Assembly (NCBI GenBank): GCA_940671915.1
Contig: CALNVZ010002974.1
Location: 16,657,740 to 16,721,739 of the forward strand
Length of the DNA: 64,000 bases
Direction of reading: 5' to 3'
Source of the DNA: Paracentrotus lividus
Lineage: Eukaryota; Echinodermata; Echinoidea; Camarodonta; Echinidae
Positions 47,937 through 61,369 of this stretch are shown here, one piece after another. Below the pieces are notes generated by a model. That model was not told where the DNA came from and ran no database searches. It saw only the letters and a program-made list of their open reading frames with translations. The position numbers and the translations under genes are program-made. How positions within the stretch are numbered: position 1 is the stretch's first letter; the number at the start of each line of letters is the position of its first letter.

Positions 47937-48675
47937 CTATAGAGGGCGGTATTTTGAACTTGAACACCTCTGGTTTCACAGCGGTAAATATTTCCCCCTT
48001 GACTCGTGTGTTAATTTTAGATTTCGAAACGTTAGCAGAGAAAAGGGTGAAAATTGGGCTAACTAATGTCTAGAAGTAATTTAAAGACAATTTACTCATC
48101 TTCTTACTGTTGGTCTCAAAACATAGGCATAGCCAGCTCGATTTTTCATTAAACAAGAAAATATAGCGCCCTCTCGCGGACACTGTTGGATAGGAAGTTG
48201 GAGGCAGTAAATTGGCTTCTACATTCACGCTCGTCATATAGTTCCAAAACAACTGCCTAGATATTTCCCATTTTGTGCAAAGAGTGCCCAAGTCTTGCTT
48301 TCCTGGGAATCGGTGTCATTAAACAAATCAAATTAATACATTTTCGTCAATCTGGCGTATGAAATTAGTTATTTTGACTTTGGGTTGGCTCGCACTCACA
48401 TTTTTGGTGTCTTCTAAGTAATTAGGCGTGTGTAACCCTCTCTCATCTCATCTCAGCTCCAGCTCCAGCTCACGTCACAGAAATAGATTTCTGTGGCTAG
48501 CTCTTGGCTGATCCCTCTACTATTTTGGAGATTCCTGAGTTTCAGCGGGCAGACATGGGTGGTAGTAATGCGAGCACAACTTTGATTTTCGTTTGTTTGT
48601 TGTCGTTTTGGTTGTTGTTGTTGTTGTGTTTTTTTTTACAGGGTTGCTTGATTTTTGTTTCTTCGCAACTGTTTA

Positions 48676-48678
48676 TAT

Positions 48679-48745
<67 letters not shown>

Positions 48746-48746
48746 T
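48676..48746. repeat. TCTA tetranucleotide microsatellite
   Basis: About 17 units of ATCT with one early interruption. Confidence 0.95.
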
Positions 48747-49239
48747 ATTCAATGAAGTAAGCATTCAAAAAGGGCATGGGGCCCAAATTTCAAGGGAGGA
48801 AAATTAAAATCATTCAAGCAGAAAGTCAACTTAATGGTCCTTTCTCCCTGGCCGAAAAAAAAATTAAAAAAAAAAATAATAATAAAATTCATGAGTCTGA
48901 TTTTTAATGAGGATATATCGTGGTGTACATGATTGTATGTATAATTTGGAACAATCTGATTTTGTATGTGTGCCGCCATTGGCTTTTTGTTTTTCACAAT
49001 GCCATTTTTTTTTCTTTTATTATTCTTCTTTTACTCCATTTTTTAATGTTCTTTTCTTTTGGTTGTTCTTTTTCTTCGTATTCTTGTCAATATGCAAACG
49101 AAAATTCTTCCTTTCCCATTTTTAGCACACTCTCTGCCTACCCTAGGGCCATGGCCATATCACACCCCCTCCCCGAATTTTTTGCTCGCTCGTTCAAACC
49201 TGCACTCCAATATTGGGCACAGTCTTGCATCCTCTGAGT

Positions 49240-49760
49240 TGCTTATTGCGTCCATGGGGGGGGGGGTACAGTGCCCCTTGCCTTTTCATGCCCCACAAGT
49301 GCCCGTTTTCTCATTTTTATGCTAAAAAGAAGCCTTTCAGAGTTTCGAAAGGTCCCATTGACGATTTTTTAATAATAAAAATGGCCTCTTATATAGGGTC
49401 TATAATGCAAAATAAACTCCAAGTTTTAGCTCAAAATTTTCAACTCCCACTTCGAGCTCGAGGATACTAAATTATCATCTTAAATGTTGAGCTCAAAATT
49501 TGAGATAATTTTTTAATCATTACTAAAATACAAAACCATCAAGATTCTTAACAGCATAAATTTAAAGGCAAATTTTCTGCTTACCCCCTATCTATCAGAA
49601 TACTTTTCTCTTTATGCCTCTGATCTCAAGTGCCCCCCTTTTCAGAAAAAGTGCACCTTTTCCATCATGACCCCCTACTTTCAAATTCGTTCCGCTGCCT
49701 CTGGGCCTAACCCCCTTACTAGTCTTAGGCAAGCACCCTCTTAAATTTGGCATATAGCTC
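49240..49760. repeat. Dispersed repeat with GTGCCCC words
   Basis: Phrases such as AAGTGCCCCCC, TTTCGAAAGGTCC and CTCAAAATTTTCAACTC recur in diverged form at 51780-52320. No coding frame of note. Unclassified. Confidence 0.55.
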
Positions 49761-49954
49761 TGACATGAATAGAGTAATGTGTGAAAAGTACCATTTCGGT
49801 CGGCTTCTTAACAGTTATTGTTTTTTTTTTTTGTTGCTATAATACTCTTACAAATGTCTTTAAAGAACACATACAGTTGTCCGCAAAAATTGTTCATACC
49901 CCTGTCGTTTTTAAGTTTTTTTTAGTCATACTTCTAAATGCGTATCAGGACATC

Positions 49955-50270
49955 TCCGCCCGGAGGACAACTCCTCGGGGAAACTCCCGGAGGAACAGCT
50001 CCCCGGAGGACAACTCCCCGGAGGACAACACCGATGCGCGAAGGACAACTCCCGCAGATACATCTCCCGGAGGACAGGCCCCCCCCCCAAGGACAACTCC
50101 CCCGGAGTGACATTCCCCCGATGAAAACTCCCCCGAGGACAAGTCCACAGAGATTATCCCCGAGTACACTCCCCCGAGGACAACCTCCCGCGACACTCCC
50201 CCGGAGGACAACTCCCCCCGCAGCTCAACTACCCCGCAGTACAAGTCCCCTGGCGGACAACTCAACCATT
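49955..50270. repeat. Degenerate GGAGGACAACTCCCC array (period about 15-16)
   Basis: About 20 imperfect copies of GGAGGACAACTCCCCC, each partly palindromic (GGAG..CTCC). It gives Pro/Thr/Arg-rich frames on both strands that follow from the repeat. No splice or start context. Confidence 0.85.
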
Positions 50271-51779
50271 CGGGATAAACAGATCCACATGCACTTGTTA
50301 ATTTTGCTCCATTTGCGATTTTTTTTTTTTTTTTTTTTTTTTTTATAAACCGAAATAGCATTCATTGGAAATACAAAATTTTGGCAATTTTTTGTTTTTT
50401 CCGGCGAAGGGTGTTAAAGTTTGGCAGCTAAAAGTTTACTTCCGAAAACTTGGTACAAAAGCACTTTCGACGTATTTTTTTCAAAGTTCAAGTACTCAGT
50501 CATTCGTGACAGCATTGACATACATTTGGTAATCATCGAACAGAACATGGTTACTCTTTAACATAAAATGTAAAAATAAGGTCACATGATTTATAATTTC
50601 TAATACAAGACCCTCAAGTTGAGTATACTTTTTTTTCTGGGACGCACTGTAGAGGCGTACTGCTATTGGAACCCGAATTTATCGTCAAAAGAGAGAGAGA
50701 GATATCACTTTAATCTTAAATCTCCATAGGAAGATGATCTGATTAGATTTTAGAGTATTAGGTCAATGGTCAGGCCCGTAACTAGGATTTTGGGGTGTTC
50801 GAAAACTGAAAAAAAATGAACCTTTGGAAGGATGTTTTGACGCAAGTGCGAGCCGAAATTTTTATAAAAAATGACCCGAAGCATATAATTTTTAACTTTT
50901 ATGGTTCTATTACAGAACGGTGACGATTATCTTTCTTTAGCCAAAAAAAAAAAAAAAAAAAAAAAAGAAAAAAAGGGATTTTCAAGCGCGAATCGTCAAG
51001 TGGAAAATTTTATATCACACCTCTCAATTAACAAAAATACATGTACATAATTGAATACAAGGGTTTTGTTTCGTTTTGTTTTTGCTGTGTTCAAGCTAAA
51101 ATGTTAAAGAATTAAAATGTTTTTCATCGGATTGTGACAGAAATACTGAAAAATTGGTTGATATACCGAGATGTGTTTAATTTTCATCTACTCTCGAGAT
51201 ATTTTCATACCAACACTAGTTGCAAACCCTCTATGATGGACGATGACACCGGCATGAATGCAAAGCTGTGCGAAGTGCATACTTATGAACACCACAACAC
51301 GTTGGGACCGTTCAGAATATACAATTGTTGTAAATCTTAAACTCAATGAAATGATTGTATTATTGTATTGTAATTTATTTATTACCAACATGCAAAAACA
51401 TATACATAAACAGAATTCATATAAATATGGCACTTGGTTAAATGGAGCCAACAAATAGATAAAGCTATGTCAAGGTTGGCTCCCGTCCCTAGTTTGTCTA
51501 CTGTGATATATAATACATTTACATAAAGTACACAATATGTACAAGAATTATTAAATCAATATTCAGGGAAAGTGGAGATTGAGATTTAATAACTTTATAC
51601 CATAGTTTATGGCAGCCACTGGGTGGAAGATTCAAGGCATTAAATAGTGGTCGTAAAAATGAGGTGATAAAAACACCCGTTACTGGGTAAGCATTCATGG
51701 TGTCAAATTATCCATGGAAGCTGGCTACCCCCTGTCTTTAAAAGACATACGAAGTCAAGAAAGGAGCACTTTTAATATT

Positions 51780-51902
51780 GTAAGTGACACTTTTTAGGAA
51801 ATTGTCCATGGGACATTTAAAGAGTATGAAAGGCTTCTTTTTAGTATAAAAAGAGCATTTTAAGCTTTTAGAGTACATGAAAAAGTGGGGGCAATGTGCC
51901 CC

Positions 51903-51940
<38 letters not shown>

Positions 51941-52500
51941 TCCACCGCTTCTGTTAGACCCCAATATCCTCAAGCGCAAAGCGCGAGTAGAAAACTTTGA
52001 GCTCAAAATTGTAGTTTATTGTGCATTATGGACCCTATTTAGTATCCCCGAGCACGAAGCGCGAGCCGGAAATTTGGGGTTTTAAAAGATATATTAAGTA
52101 ACAAGGGGCCCTTTTTAGTATTAAATGTGCCCCCTTTTTAAACAGAAATTGTCCACGGGACTTTTCAAAACTCTGAAAGGCTTCTTTTAGTATAAAGATG
52201 ACACTTTTTTAGGTTAGAAAAGGGTCACTTTTTGGTCGTGAATAGGGGCACTTTTAGGGTGGATGAAAAAGTGGGGTCACTGTGCCCCTGCCCCCCTGGT
52301 TCCACCGCCTCTGCCACTAGGCTTTATTTCTGTCATATCATTTCCTAAAAATGAAGATAACATCATTTAAAAATATAAAAATAGAACACAAATGCATACG
52401 AAAACATTCCTGCGAAATGGTTTAAGTGTAATTCCTGCGTAATTTGTTCTGAAAAACAAAATAAAAAGTTGCGAGCGCGAAGCGCGAGCGAAAGATTTTA
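51780..52500. repeat. Dispersed repeat, internally duplicated, with GCGAAGCGCGAG words
   Basis: Two diverged copies share AAGGCTTCTTTTTAGTATAA, ATGAAAAAGTGGGG, and GGTTCCACCGC.TCTG (about 51830-51945 and 52170-52315). GCGCGAAGCGCGAGC-like palindromic words occur at about 51976, 52050 and 52478. A run of more than 30 C lies at 51908-51937. Confidence 0.6.
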
Positions 52501-52989
52501 CATGTAGGGGGACTGACAGCAAAGTGTTTTAATCTTCCTTTTTTTTTTGTATTTCTATTCAAGTATCTGCTGCATTTCTGCCAAAAAATGGGCGTTTTAT
52601 TTTTTTTTTATTATTATTTTTTTTGGTCAAGGGCCCTGCTCGGGGGGAGGGGGGGGTTGTTCGAACCGCCCGATACTCCCCTAGTTACGGCACTGTGAAG
52701 GCGAAGAGCGGGGGGGCGCTTTTGACTAAACAGAGAAGAGAAAGAGAGAGAGACGAGAGAGAGAGAGGTTATGAAACTATCATTCTTTTCTACCATCGAT
52801 CAGCAGTCATCTGTTCTAAGATTAATTTGTTGTTAGAGTCGTCCAGTAAAATCAGGAAAATTGTATAATGAAAGGTAAACGTAGAATAGAGTTCAATGAT
52901 TCATTATATTGTTTCACTCTGGTCTATAGAGTCTCCCTAATTACTTCTTCTCTATCGAAGCGAGGAATTATCGGGTCTCCTTGTGATTT

Positions 52990-53400
52990 TACTGAGGATT
53001 AAACAGAAAGGAAGGTGAAAAAGAGGTCAAGAGATCAAAGAGAGAGGTGTGTTGTGTGTGTGTGTGTTGAGAGAGAGAGAATGAGAGACGAAGAGATAGG
53101 AGAGAGAAGAGAGAGAAGGAGAGAATTAGAGAAGACGAAGGAGAGAGAGAGGGAGAGAGATGGAGAGAATCATGACAGGAAAAGAGGGACAGAAGATGAA
53201 GGATGGGGTTGATATAAGCATAAAGGCGTATAGAGAACAAAGAGAAAAGTATAATGAGATGAGGGCGGGGTCGTAGATCATAAACAGAGGAGATGATGAA
53301 TAAAGGTATGATGCGCCATTTGGTAATCCAGCATTGGAAGGAGAGAGAAAAAAAAATAGATTAGAGTGGTGGAGAGAGAGAGCAGAAGGGAAAGAGAGAG
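52990..53400. repeat. GA-rich degenerate tract
   Basis: Purine-rich sequence of GAGA words with a GTGT patch at 53046-53066. A related GA patch lies at 52730-52768. Open frames through it are compositional. Confidence 0.85.
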
Positions 53401-54339
53401 ATGTAATTACAGTAATAACTGCTAATATACAAGATGAGTATCACAAGGCAAGCGCGCGACTTCATGTCAGATTGGGGGGAGGGGAGGTGGTAACATCCGA
53501 AATGAAAAAATAATAACACCCAAAATTCGCAATACTTCAGCACATATGCAGAAACTAATGAAAAGTTTCGCGAGCGCGCAGCGAGCTCTAAATTTGACTC
53601 TATGATAAATTAGCCATTGTAATTTGAAGATATCTTTTACACCTTTATTTAGCTTCACAAGCTAAGACAAACATTAAACAAAAAAATGAGGGGGGACGAT
53701 CCCCCAGAAATATTAGTGGGGGGGGGTACACGTCCCCCCGTCCCCGGAAGATCACCGCCATGTCACGGCTCAAGAGAAACATGAACGAGTTGTATTGACT
53801 TTGTCATCTTCCTCTGATTTACAATTTGAGCTTATTTTCCTTTAAAAATGTATTAAAACTATTTTATGATAGGGCCGAAGACAAGAGTGATAAATACAAA
53901 ACACTCAAGTCAAAGTATGATGCAGCCATAATACTCAATCAACCCCCCAACCCCGCACGTCAGAATATATCGGGATTTCATCGCCCAATCATATAATTGT
54001 GGAGATGAATAAATATGTTAATTATAAAACAAGTTTTTGGATGATTACATTTGAAAAATAGGGTGTTTTCTTTCAATATCTCTCAGATTATATATGGTTA
54101 TCTCATGAAAGATATTCGAGTCTTAAATTGACTGTCTGGAATGACTACAAATTACGAATTCATGTTTTTGAGTATGATATTACGCTTGACTTTTTTGGTT
54201 TCTATTTGCCACATTAATATTAATATAAGCTACTTAAATTACCTCTTTGAAACTTGATCACTCCCTAAACTAACCATGAACGATCCGTAATATAAAAATA
54301 CGAGCTTTTCGTAAACTGGGTCAGTAGGTCAACTCTCGT

Positions 54340-54795
54340 ATTATTTTGTGTCTGTCCAAACTCCTATCCGTCATTGGAATTGTGTATCGTGCACTTGTTC
54401 TCACAACACAAACACTTTTCTGGGAGCCAAATTGCAGCTCGAGCGTATTGCCGCATTCGGCCCTAACTCTCCGCTAAACCAATTCGCCTCAGATTCCGGT
54501 TCTCTTCAATTCATCGCGAGTCGAGGACTTTTTCCAGACATCTAAGCTCCAGTGATCATTCATCTTGTCCTGACACACTTCAGTCTCCTGTATAGACTCA
54601 ACGAACAATCGGCATGGTAGCTGGTTCCTGCTCTTTATAATTTCAGTAGATATGTGTAGATTATCAGTGAAGGATTTTTATGATACAAATGTGTAGTTAC
54701 TTTGTCAACAAAACTCTAGATGATGTCTTTGTCACGGCGTAGCAGCGGTCGTAGCTACGGTCAGCGTGGGCAAGAGCGGACCCAACAACAATGAC
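54340..54795 (+). other. GC-richer island with a possible short start exon
   Basis: Local composition is richer in GC and CpG than its surroundings. At 54720-54794 a small frame reads MMSLSRRSSGRSYGQ, then RGQERTQQQ and a stop. It could be a first exon of an unseen plus-strand gene or chance; no good donor is visible. I do not recognise a family. Confidence 0.25.
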
Positions 54796-55191
54796 CTTAT
54801 TTGCTGCAGTCCTTTGTTCTCGTTGGTGACTTTTATTTCATTTCGCCTGTTATATCGCCGTCAATACAGGATGAACGAAGTGCTTTAACTTTTGATAGAG
54901 TTCAGGTTTGTTTTTGTAATTGTATTACTTTGTCATGGACTCACAATTGAGAATGTTGTAATTTAGCTAAATTAATAATAAATACAGGTGTACTCAAGTT
55001 ACCTCCATCTATTCACGACCTATGTCAAATTTTGTAGAGCGGAAAATATAAAGAAAAGGAGTTGACTGCCCAGAATGCGAAGTCTTTATGTCTCTTTTAA
55101 AATTGTTCAATATTACATTGAAATCTGAATATGCCTTCTAATTCATAATCATTTATCATTGAGACTTCCACGAAATATCTCAAAATTTGAT

Positions 55192-55345
55192 TGTAGAGAT
55201 ATATCCAGCAGAGCTTGGCTCAAACAATGACATATTGTTAGCCTTGATAAGAGAACACCAAGAAACTACAGTTGTAGAGCTTGGCTTATCCAAATTGGAG
55301 GAGAGGGCACCAGACCTCCTATCTATACATCTTAAAAAAGTTTGT
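55192..55345 (+). other. Possible coding exon, unrecognised
   Basis: After a GATTGTAG acceptor-like site, an open frame reads EIYPAELGSNNDILLALIRE, then a polar stretch and LSIHLKK before a weak GTTTGT. Codon and residue make-up look protein-like, but no family is recognised and no linked exon was found. Confidence 0.22.
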
Positions 55346-57269
55346 TATACCTGCAGAGAAAAGGTTATAATTCTTGCTTTCAATAGAAAGATAGTCTTAT
55401 AGCTGATATGTAAAATTACAGGTATCATGACAGAAATGTAGTCAATTTGATATTATTTTACCCATAACAAGCATTTAGGCTTGATATTTAAAATGTCAAT
55501 TCATTCATAAAGATGCGGTAACACTGCTTGATTTTTGTTTGAGGTAACTTTTTATATTATTACCACCCTATATCATTGAAGTAACCCTATATCTTCTTTT
55601 TAGATTGTGAAATGTTATTTTATCTTACATGTAATAGATGACGTGTGGCTTTACCAAACAATTGATTGATCTATCTCTCCAAACAACTTAATTAAACAGT
55701 GGAATGGAGTTCTCCAAAGACCTTCAGTTGGTACCTTAATGATACTTCGATTTTGGTGGCCCTTTCGAAATAAAAAGGTTGAATTTTTAGGGGAGGGAAC
55801 TTTTCAACCTTTCGGTGTCTGGTTAATGCAGATGAAATTTTTTTTTCTAAACCGGCAATGGATAACTAGATTAGATTTTAATTCCTTCTCATACCAATTG
55901 CATAGATGTTGATCACTAAACTATAGGGATCCATTTTTGTTCTAAATACAAGTTTTTTTTTTTTTTTTTTTTCTTTTTAACAGTACAACAGTCCTTTTTA
56001 ATTCATAAATGCATATCTCACTAATCTAGACTTAACATTATTACACGATTAGCCTGGCAACGGAACAATTTATTAATTTGTGTGCCAATATTAATCGTGT
56101 TAATTACCATATTTTGTTATATTTTATCTCCAAATTGTTACCGGTACCTAGATAGTGTTAATAACTTTTTTTCAACAACATTTTTGTACCTAAAAATAGT
56201 TATATATCAATTGATCGAAAACTTTCATAACAAAATGCACTTCCAAATGTCAATCCTTTGGCAATGAAACTATTTTATGAAAAAATTGTGCCATGATTAT
56301 TCAATTTTATACTTCTTTGGTAAAAAGTTACATACGGGCAAAGAATATAAACGTGAGAGAAGAAAACATGACAAGTTGACTGTCATAGGCCATTTTAGGG
56401 AGTATGTGTGATATCCGAGTGCAGGTCTGAAGGATGTCCAAACAATCAGGTGCAACTCATTTAAAAACCTTCCAACATTGGCGATATCAAGGCAATTGTT
56501 TTGCCTTCATTAACTGAATTAAATTAGATGATGTTTTACTCTATTACTCTCAATCCACAAGTCAGGTGTCACCGATGGAATCTTTATATAAATTATTGCA
56601 GAATGTTATTCAATCTGAATCCCGTAACTGTTGTATACTTGTTATTCTTCAAGAACAATTCATCTGACTATTTGTCAGAAATTGTTCTTAAATAACCGCT
56701 CTGCTCCAAATTTTAGTGCCAAAAAAATGTAACTGGAATTTTCTTTGCACTATTTTTGCGGGCCCGGACCGCTGAGCAGCGCAGGATGGAGTTGCTCTTC
56801 CCTTCACTGTTGAACGCCAAACAGGCTGACAGCAACTACCTTTCTTTAACATCTTTTAGTACGACACGCGCCATGATTGTAATCATCATTCTTATTAACT
56901 GTAGGACAACATAGTTTTTAATTATCAGTGTGTGGAAGAATTATATTGAATTGTAAATTGAATTGATTTAATACAAAATCTAAATTAAGTTTCAGATTTC
57001 AACTAACAATGTACACATTAAAAATTTATGTTAACATTGTATATTTGAATATTTGTCTTGTAGCTTGAGTTTGTGATTATGTATGTATGGATACAATGCA
57101 TTTTTTTTATGTGAAGGTACTTTTTTTAATCTATCACAAGTAGTTACACGATTGTATACAATCATATTAACAAAAAGATGTCATGCGCGTGACCTGAATT
57201 ATTAGACAAAATATTCAAATATGTTAGACGTGGCATTTAAAAAAGCTACTACCATGAATACATGTACAG

Positions 57270-57398
57270 GGGCATTCATCAAAGACTTGTCGCTATTTTA
57301 TCCGAACAATTTTGCTCTCAGACCAATCAATGCAAGCTTCCAGTAGCTTAACATTTTGTCGGATACAAACGTCGACAAGTCCTTTGTGGAACATGCCC
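57270..57398. mobile_element. Short MITE with GGGCAT..AAAGACTTGTCG ends
   Basis: GGGCATTCATCAAAGACTTG at the left and the inverse CAAGTCCTTTGTGGAACATG (then CCC) at the right. Style resembles the other GGGC-ended elements here. Confidence 0.65.
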
Positions 57399-58094
57399 AG
57401 ATTCACTTAAAATACTATTGTTAGGTTTAAAATTTAATGAAAGACATACAGTTGGACACTATAAACTCACATCATTTTGATACCGTGCTTTCACATTGAG
57501 TTTCTCCTGCAATTTTATTAGCACATGTATTCAGTCGTGATGGGAGGATATATGATCATTAGGTGAACTTTTGATGCATTCAGCGCGACACCTAATAAAG
57601 CATCATGGTCTATAGAATATATGGTTGAAATCCATGCTGAATGTTTTCAAGGACTGCTGAGCTAGTTTAAGATATCTAACATTGCTTGAAGCGGCATTTC
57701 CAACTGAGTAACCGGAAGTAAGAAAACGATTTTAGAGGTGAATGTTTTCAGATTGAGCTGTTCAAAATGTGTGACCTATCTGTCATCATCATTAAGTAGT
57801 TTGATTGTTCCCAATCTGTCATTACATATCAATGGATTTTTGCATCAAAGATTCTCCATAAAATGAACTACTTTGTTCAAAGAAATATGTTGACCCCATG
57901 TTCGTTATGTATTGAAATTTTTTTGTAAGTTTTGATGAGTTTTATGTATCAGAACTTGGTTCATTGAAAAAGCTTACGTAAATTGAAATTCTGGTGTACA
58001 TATCCAATGACAAAATATTCAAATACTCATCGTTCAAAAATGTTATGGCGATATACATGTATTCTAAGGACAAATACCAATATGCAAACTTAAT

Positions 58095-58565
58095 TGTTAC
58101 CCTCCTTTCCCTTCCTCACCCTCCAGTAAAATGCTCAATATTTCCCTTACCCCTTCCCTTTCCTTCTACCTTCCCCTTCCCCCTTTCCCTTTTACTCCCC
58201 TTACCCTTTCCCCTTCCTCCGTCCCATCCCAGTCCCTTGACCCTTCCCCCTTTCCCTTCCCCTTTCCCTTTCCCTTTCCCCTTCCCCTCCTCCTCCCCTG
58301 CCCGCTTCGCCTTCCCGCTTTCCCTTCCCATTTCCTTCCTCCTCCCACCCGTCTTCCCTTCCCCCTTCCTTCTCCTCCCTTCCCCTTCCCGTTTCCTTCC
58401 TCTGCCCTCCTTCCCCTGCTTCCTTACCCCTTTCCTCTTCCCCCTTTCCTCCCCCTTTCCTATCCCTCCTCCCTTACCCCTTCCCTTCCCCATTTCCCTT
58501 CCCTGTTCCCTTCCCCCTTCCTTCCACTATGTTCCTTCCCCTCCCTTTCCCCTTGCCCCTTACAC
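58095..58565. repeat. 450-bp polypyrimidine tract (CCCTTTCC words)
   Basis: Almost pure C/T on the plus strand, made of CCCTTCCCC and CCCTTTCC words, many mirror-symmetric, so triplex (H-DNA) formation is plausible. All three plus frames are open because few stops are possible in C/T sequence. Confidence 0.92.
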
Positions 58566-59752
58566 CATCACAGCTAAACGAAACTAGCATATTACTCACC
58601 ATTGAAACATTTCTCTTTTACTTTGGTTTATATAATTAAAAAAGGAAAAAATTCAAATGATTTATTATACATAAATTGGATTTTTATATACAGCTCTACC
58701 TGTTTTAGGGTAAGGAAGTGGCAGTTTTTGTTAATTCTTAACTTTCTATACAAATGTATCTTAGCATGTACGATGTACTAACATGATAAATTAAGAATTA
58801 GAAGAGATTGGTGGCTTTAAAAAAGCAATTTATAAAAGTCATTTTATTTATGATTCTTAAAAAAGATGTGTTTATAAAACAAAAGTTTTTTGTTATGAAC
58901 TTACATGATTGTCCCAATTGTACATTGATCCTTTAATAATATTGTATGTAAATATTGGCACTTCTTATCATTAGATATTATCTTACCAAAAATCGATAAA
59001 ATAAAATATGGTTCATTTATGATTTTTAATTTCATGTGGCTACATATTAATATCATCGATTGATGATTAGTAATTCCATATAATTGTTTTCTCCATTGTA
59101 TTATGAACCTGGATTGGTCACCAAAAATTAGTTCTTAGATAAGTTGAATAATATCAATTATTGCATTTTAGTGAACACTCTAAATCTAAATTGTAAAGTG
59201 ACTGTGACACCAATTTTTACAGTTGAATCGTTGTGTAAATATGGATTTTGACTATTAAGCAGATAGGTGCTCTCTGTGGCATTGATTCTGTTTCCCATAA
59301 AATAGGCTGATCAGAATGCACCGTTTCATAGATTTAGCTAATCCATGTTAAAGAAATATATTTCCTTTCCTTTGCTACATAAGAGTTGCTTTTTTTAATG
59401 GAAAAAGACTAATATAACTAATTTTACCAATTCCTGACCATTTTTAAAATAATGTAACTCATGTTAATGCACATTTATATGATGATTTTTGAGATCTCCC
59501 TTTAAGTGACATTGTTTATATTCATATTATCTTTCATTCTTATCTCAAAGTATACTAGCTCAAAAATTGAAATTTTGAAGATTTAACCAAATATACCCCA
59601 AGTTTGAGAAGGAAATTTCAATTTCAATTCACGTAATATGATAAAAAAAAAGACAAGCATAATACTTACAGAATACATACTTTTTGTAGTAAAGAGGAAA
59701 TTAAAGCTCAGCTAAAACTATTTCCCCTCAAGTTAACATCTATTCTCCAGAC

Positions 59753-60116
59753 ATGAATACACGTAGCAACAAAAATTCATCTCATATGTTATGGGATAAT
59801 GATCTCTCAGCAGTACAAATACTGAGTTCTGGTATGATGAATACTAAATATTTGTCTACAATGATGATCTCATCCAGACAGTGTTTCTGGGTTCTAATCT
59901 TTATATTACACTTGTCTTCCCAGGCCTATGCCGTTATCAGTACATCAAATATAACATTATTGGAAGACACTGACTGAGATCGGAGAATATAAGACGAACT
60001 CAGACATCGTCCACCATGGCAAAGATGGAAGGCCATACTGCTGGACAATCATCTTCATTCTTCAATCTCTTGAGCCTAAACGCAAGCTGCCAATAGAATG
60101 GGAGCTGAAGAGATAA
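59753..60116 (+). other. Two overlapping short frames, possible frameshifted small gene or exon
   Basis: The first frame (59753-59977) has a hydrophobic signal-like segment (QCFWVLIFILHLSSQAYA). The second (59955-60116, another frame) reads EIGEYKTNSDIVHHGKDGRP, YCWTIIFILQ, and ends in EWELKR and a stop. A strong acceptor-like site (CTTGTCTTCCCAG) ends at 59923, so this may instead be a terminal exon. Not recognised. Confidence 0.22.
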
Positions 60117-60119
60117 GAA

Positions 60120-61365
60120 CAGCAGCAGAGCATTAGTAGTATTTAGGAATAACTAATTATTAAATTAACTTATAGACGCAAGGATTTTCGAAAGATCTAA
60201 TTTTTTATCTTTTGGATCCTCAAATGACTGCGAGTACCATTGTAAATTTTATTCCTACAAGCTGAATAAAATAATTATTCCTATATTAAATATCACTTTA
60301 TTCAATCAATATCACAAAAACTTTGAAATTGCCAATTTGTCTTGAAACGCTAAGTCATTATATTCATTATGTGCTTGCAATATTAGTATTTCAATGATTA
60401 TATCCATTAACTGTCTAATAACGACGAACGTTGCTTAGAAGTAGTCTTTTGGTTGATGTGAGTTTGCGTGAATAACATAAATTCAATCAAATTTCCACCA
60501 ATACAACAGTATAGAAATCCACGGCTAAAGCGAATCACTGTATAAATCGTTGAATTTGAACCGAAAGTTATGCTAAGCATCGCACTCCTCTCGATGAGGT
60601 GCCACATTGCAGTGATTTTTTTAGTCTAATATAGTCATTTTCGTTTTCAGGATAATACGACTCCAACGCCGTTATTCATCAAAACCAATACAAGAGAGAA
60701 ATATGAATTCGGGAAGTCGTGAAGACTTAGTATTTTTTTAACACATAATAACTCACAAATAATTGGATCTATAAGGTTTGTTTTTCTAATGGAATATTGA
60801 TGAAATTAATATAAATATTGTTGTTGTTGTTTTTTTTCCATATTGCAAAAGAATATTGTAGCAAACGTTATTTTTACACAATTTTATTAAACTTCTATTC
60901 ATCATTATATTATATTATAATTATTAGCCTATTTAATATTCATCTCTTTTAGTAGGCAAGCCTCCATCAATGTATAGACATATTAAGATCATTTTTTTTT
61001 CAAATGAGCCACAAATCAAACAGCCTAGGCAATATACTAGCAATAATTTTAATGGGGAAATTGCGACCCCTCCATGAACACATGTACAATAGCTCATCCA
61101 TTTACTACTTGCAAAAAGTTATATTTAATGATCCGTCTCGTAAACCAGTCTGTATAGTGTACTAATGTAAATTTCTACCCGCCCAATTACTCACAATGCT
61201 TATCTGCCTCTCGCTCTGCAAGAAGGTAGATTACAAACAGTATGTATAGAGTAGCATAGAATTAAGGCTTCTATACTATAATATTTAGATCATCATGTTA
61301 TTTTTTCTAGTGGCACATGTGGAGTTATTTTTATACTAATTAGACAACATCAGCGCGAAAATGAT
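60120..61365. other. Non-coding stretch
   Basis: AT-rich sequence with no recognisable gene; short T runs near 60830 and 60991 only. Confidence 0.5.
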
Positions 61366-61369
61366 CGTC

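Noticed and set aside
48070..48291. A 73-codon frame upstream of the CCDC14-like gene
   Set aside because: No recognisable motif, no acceptor in phase with exon 1, and exon 1 has its own ATG.
49938..50361. Pro/Thr-rich and Gly/Ser-rich frames on both strands
   Set aside because: They follow from a degenerate GGAGGACAACTCCCC repeat; no start or splice support.
52989..53240. Arg/Glu-rich frames in the GA tract
   Set aside because: Purine repeats keep frames open; no family resemblance.
57994..58587. A 197-codon Pro/Leu/Ser/Phe-rich frame
   Set aside because: C/T-only sequence cannot form stop codons on that strand; it is composition, not a gene.
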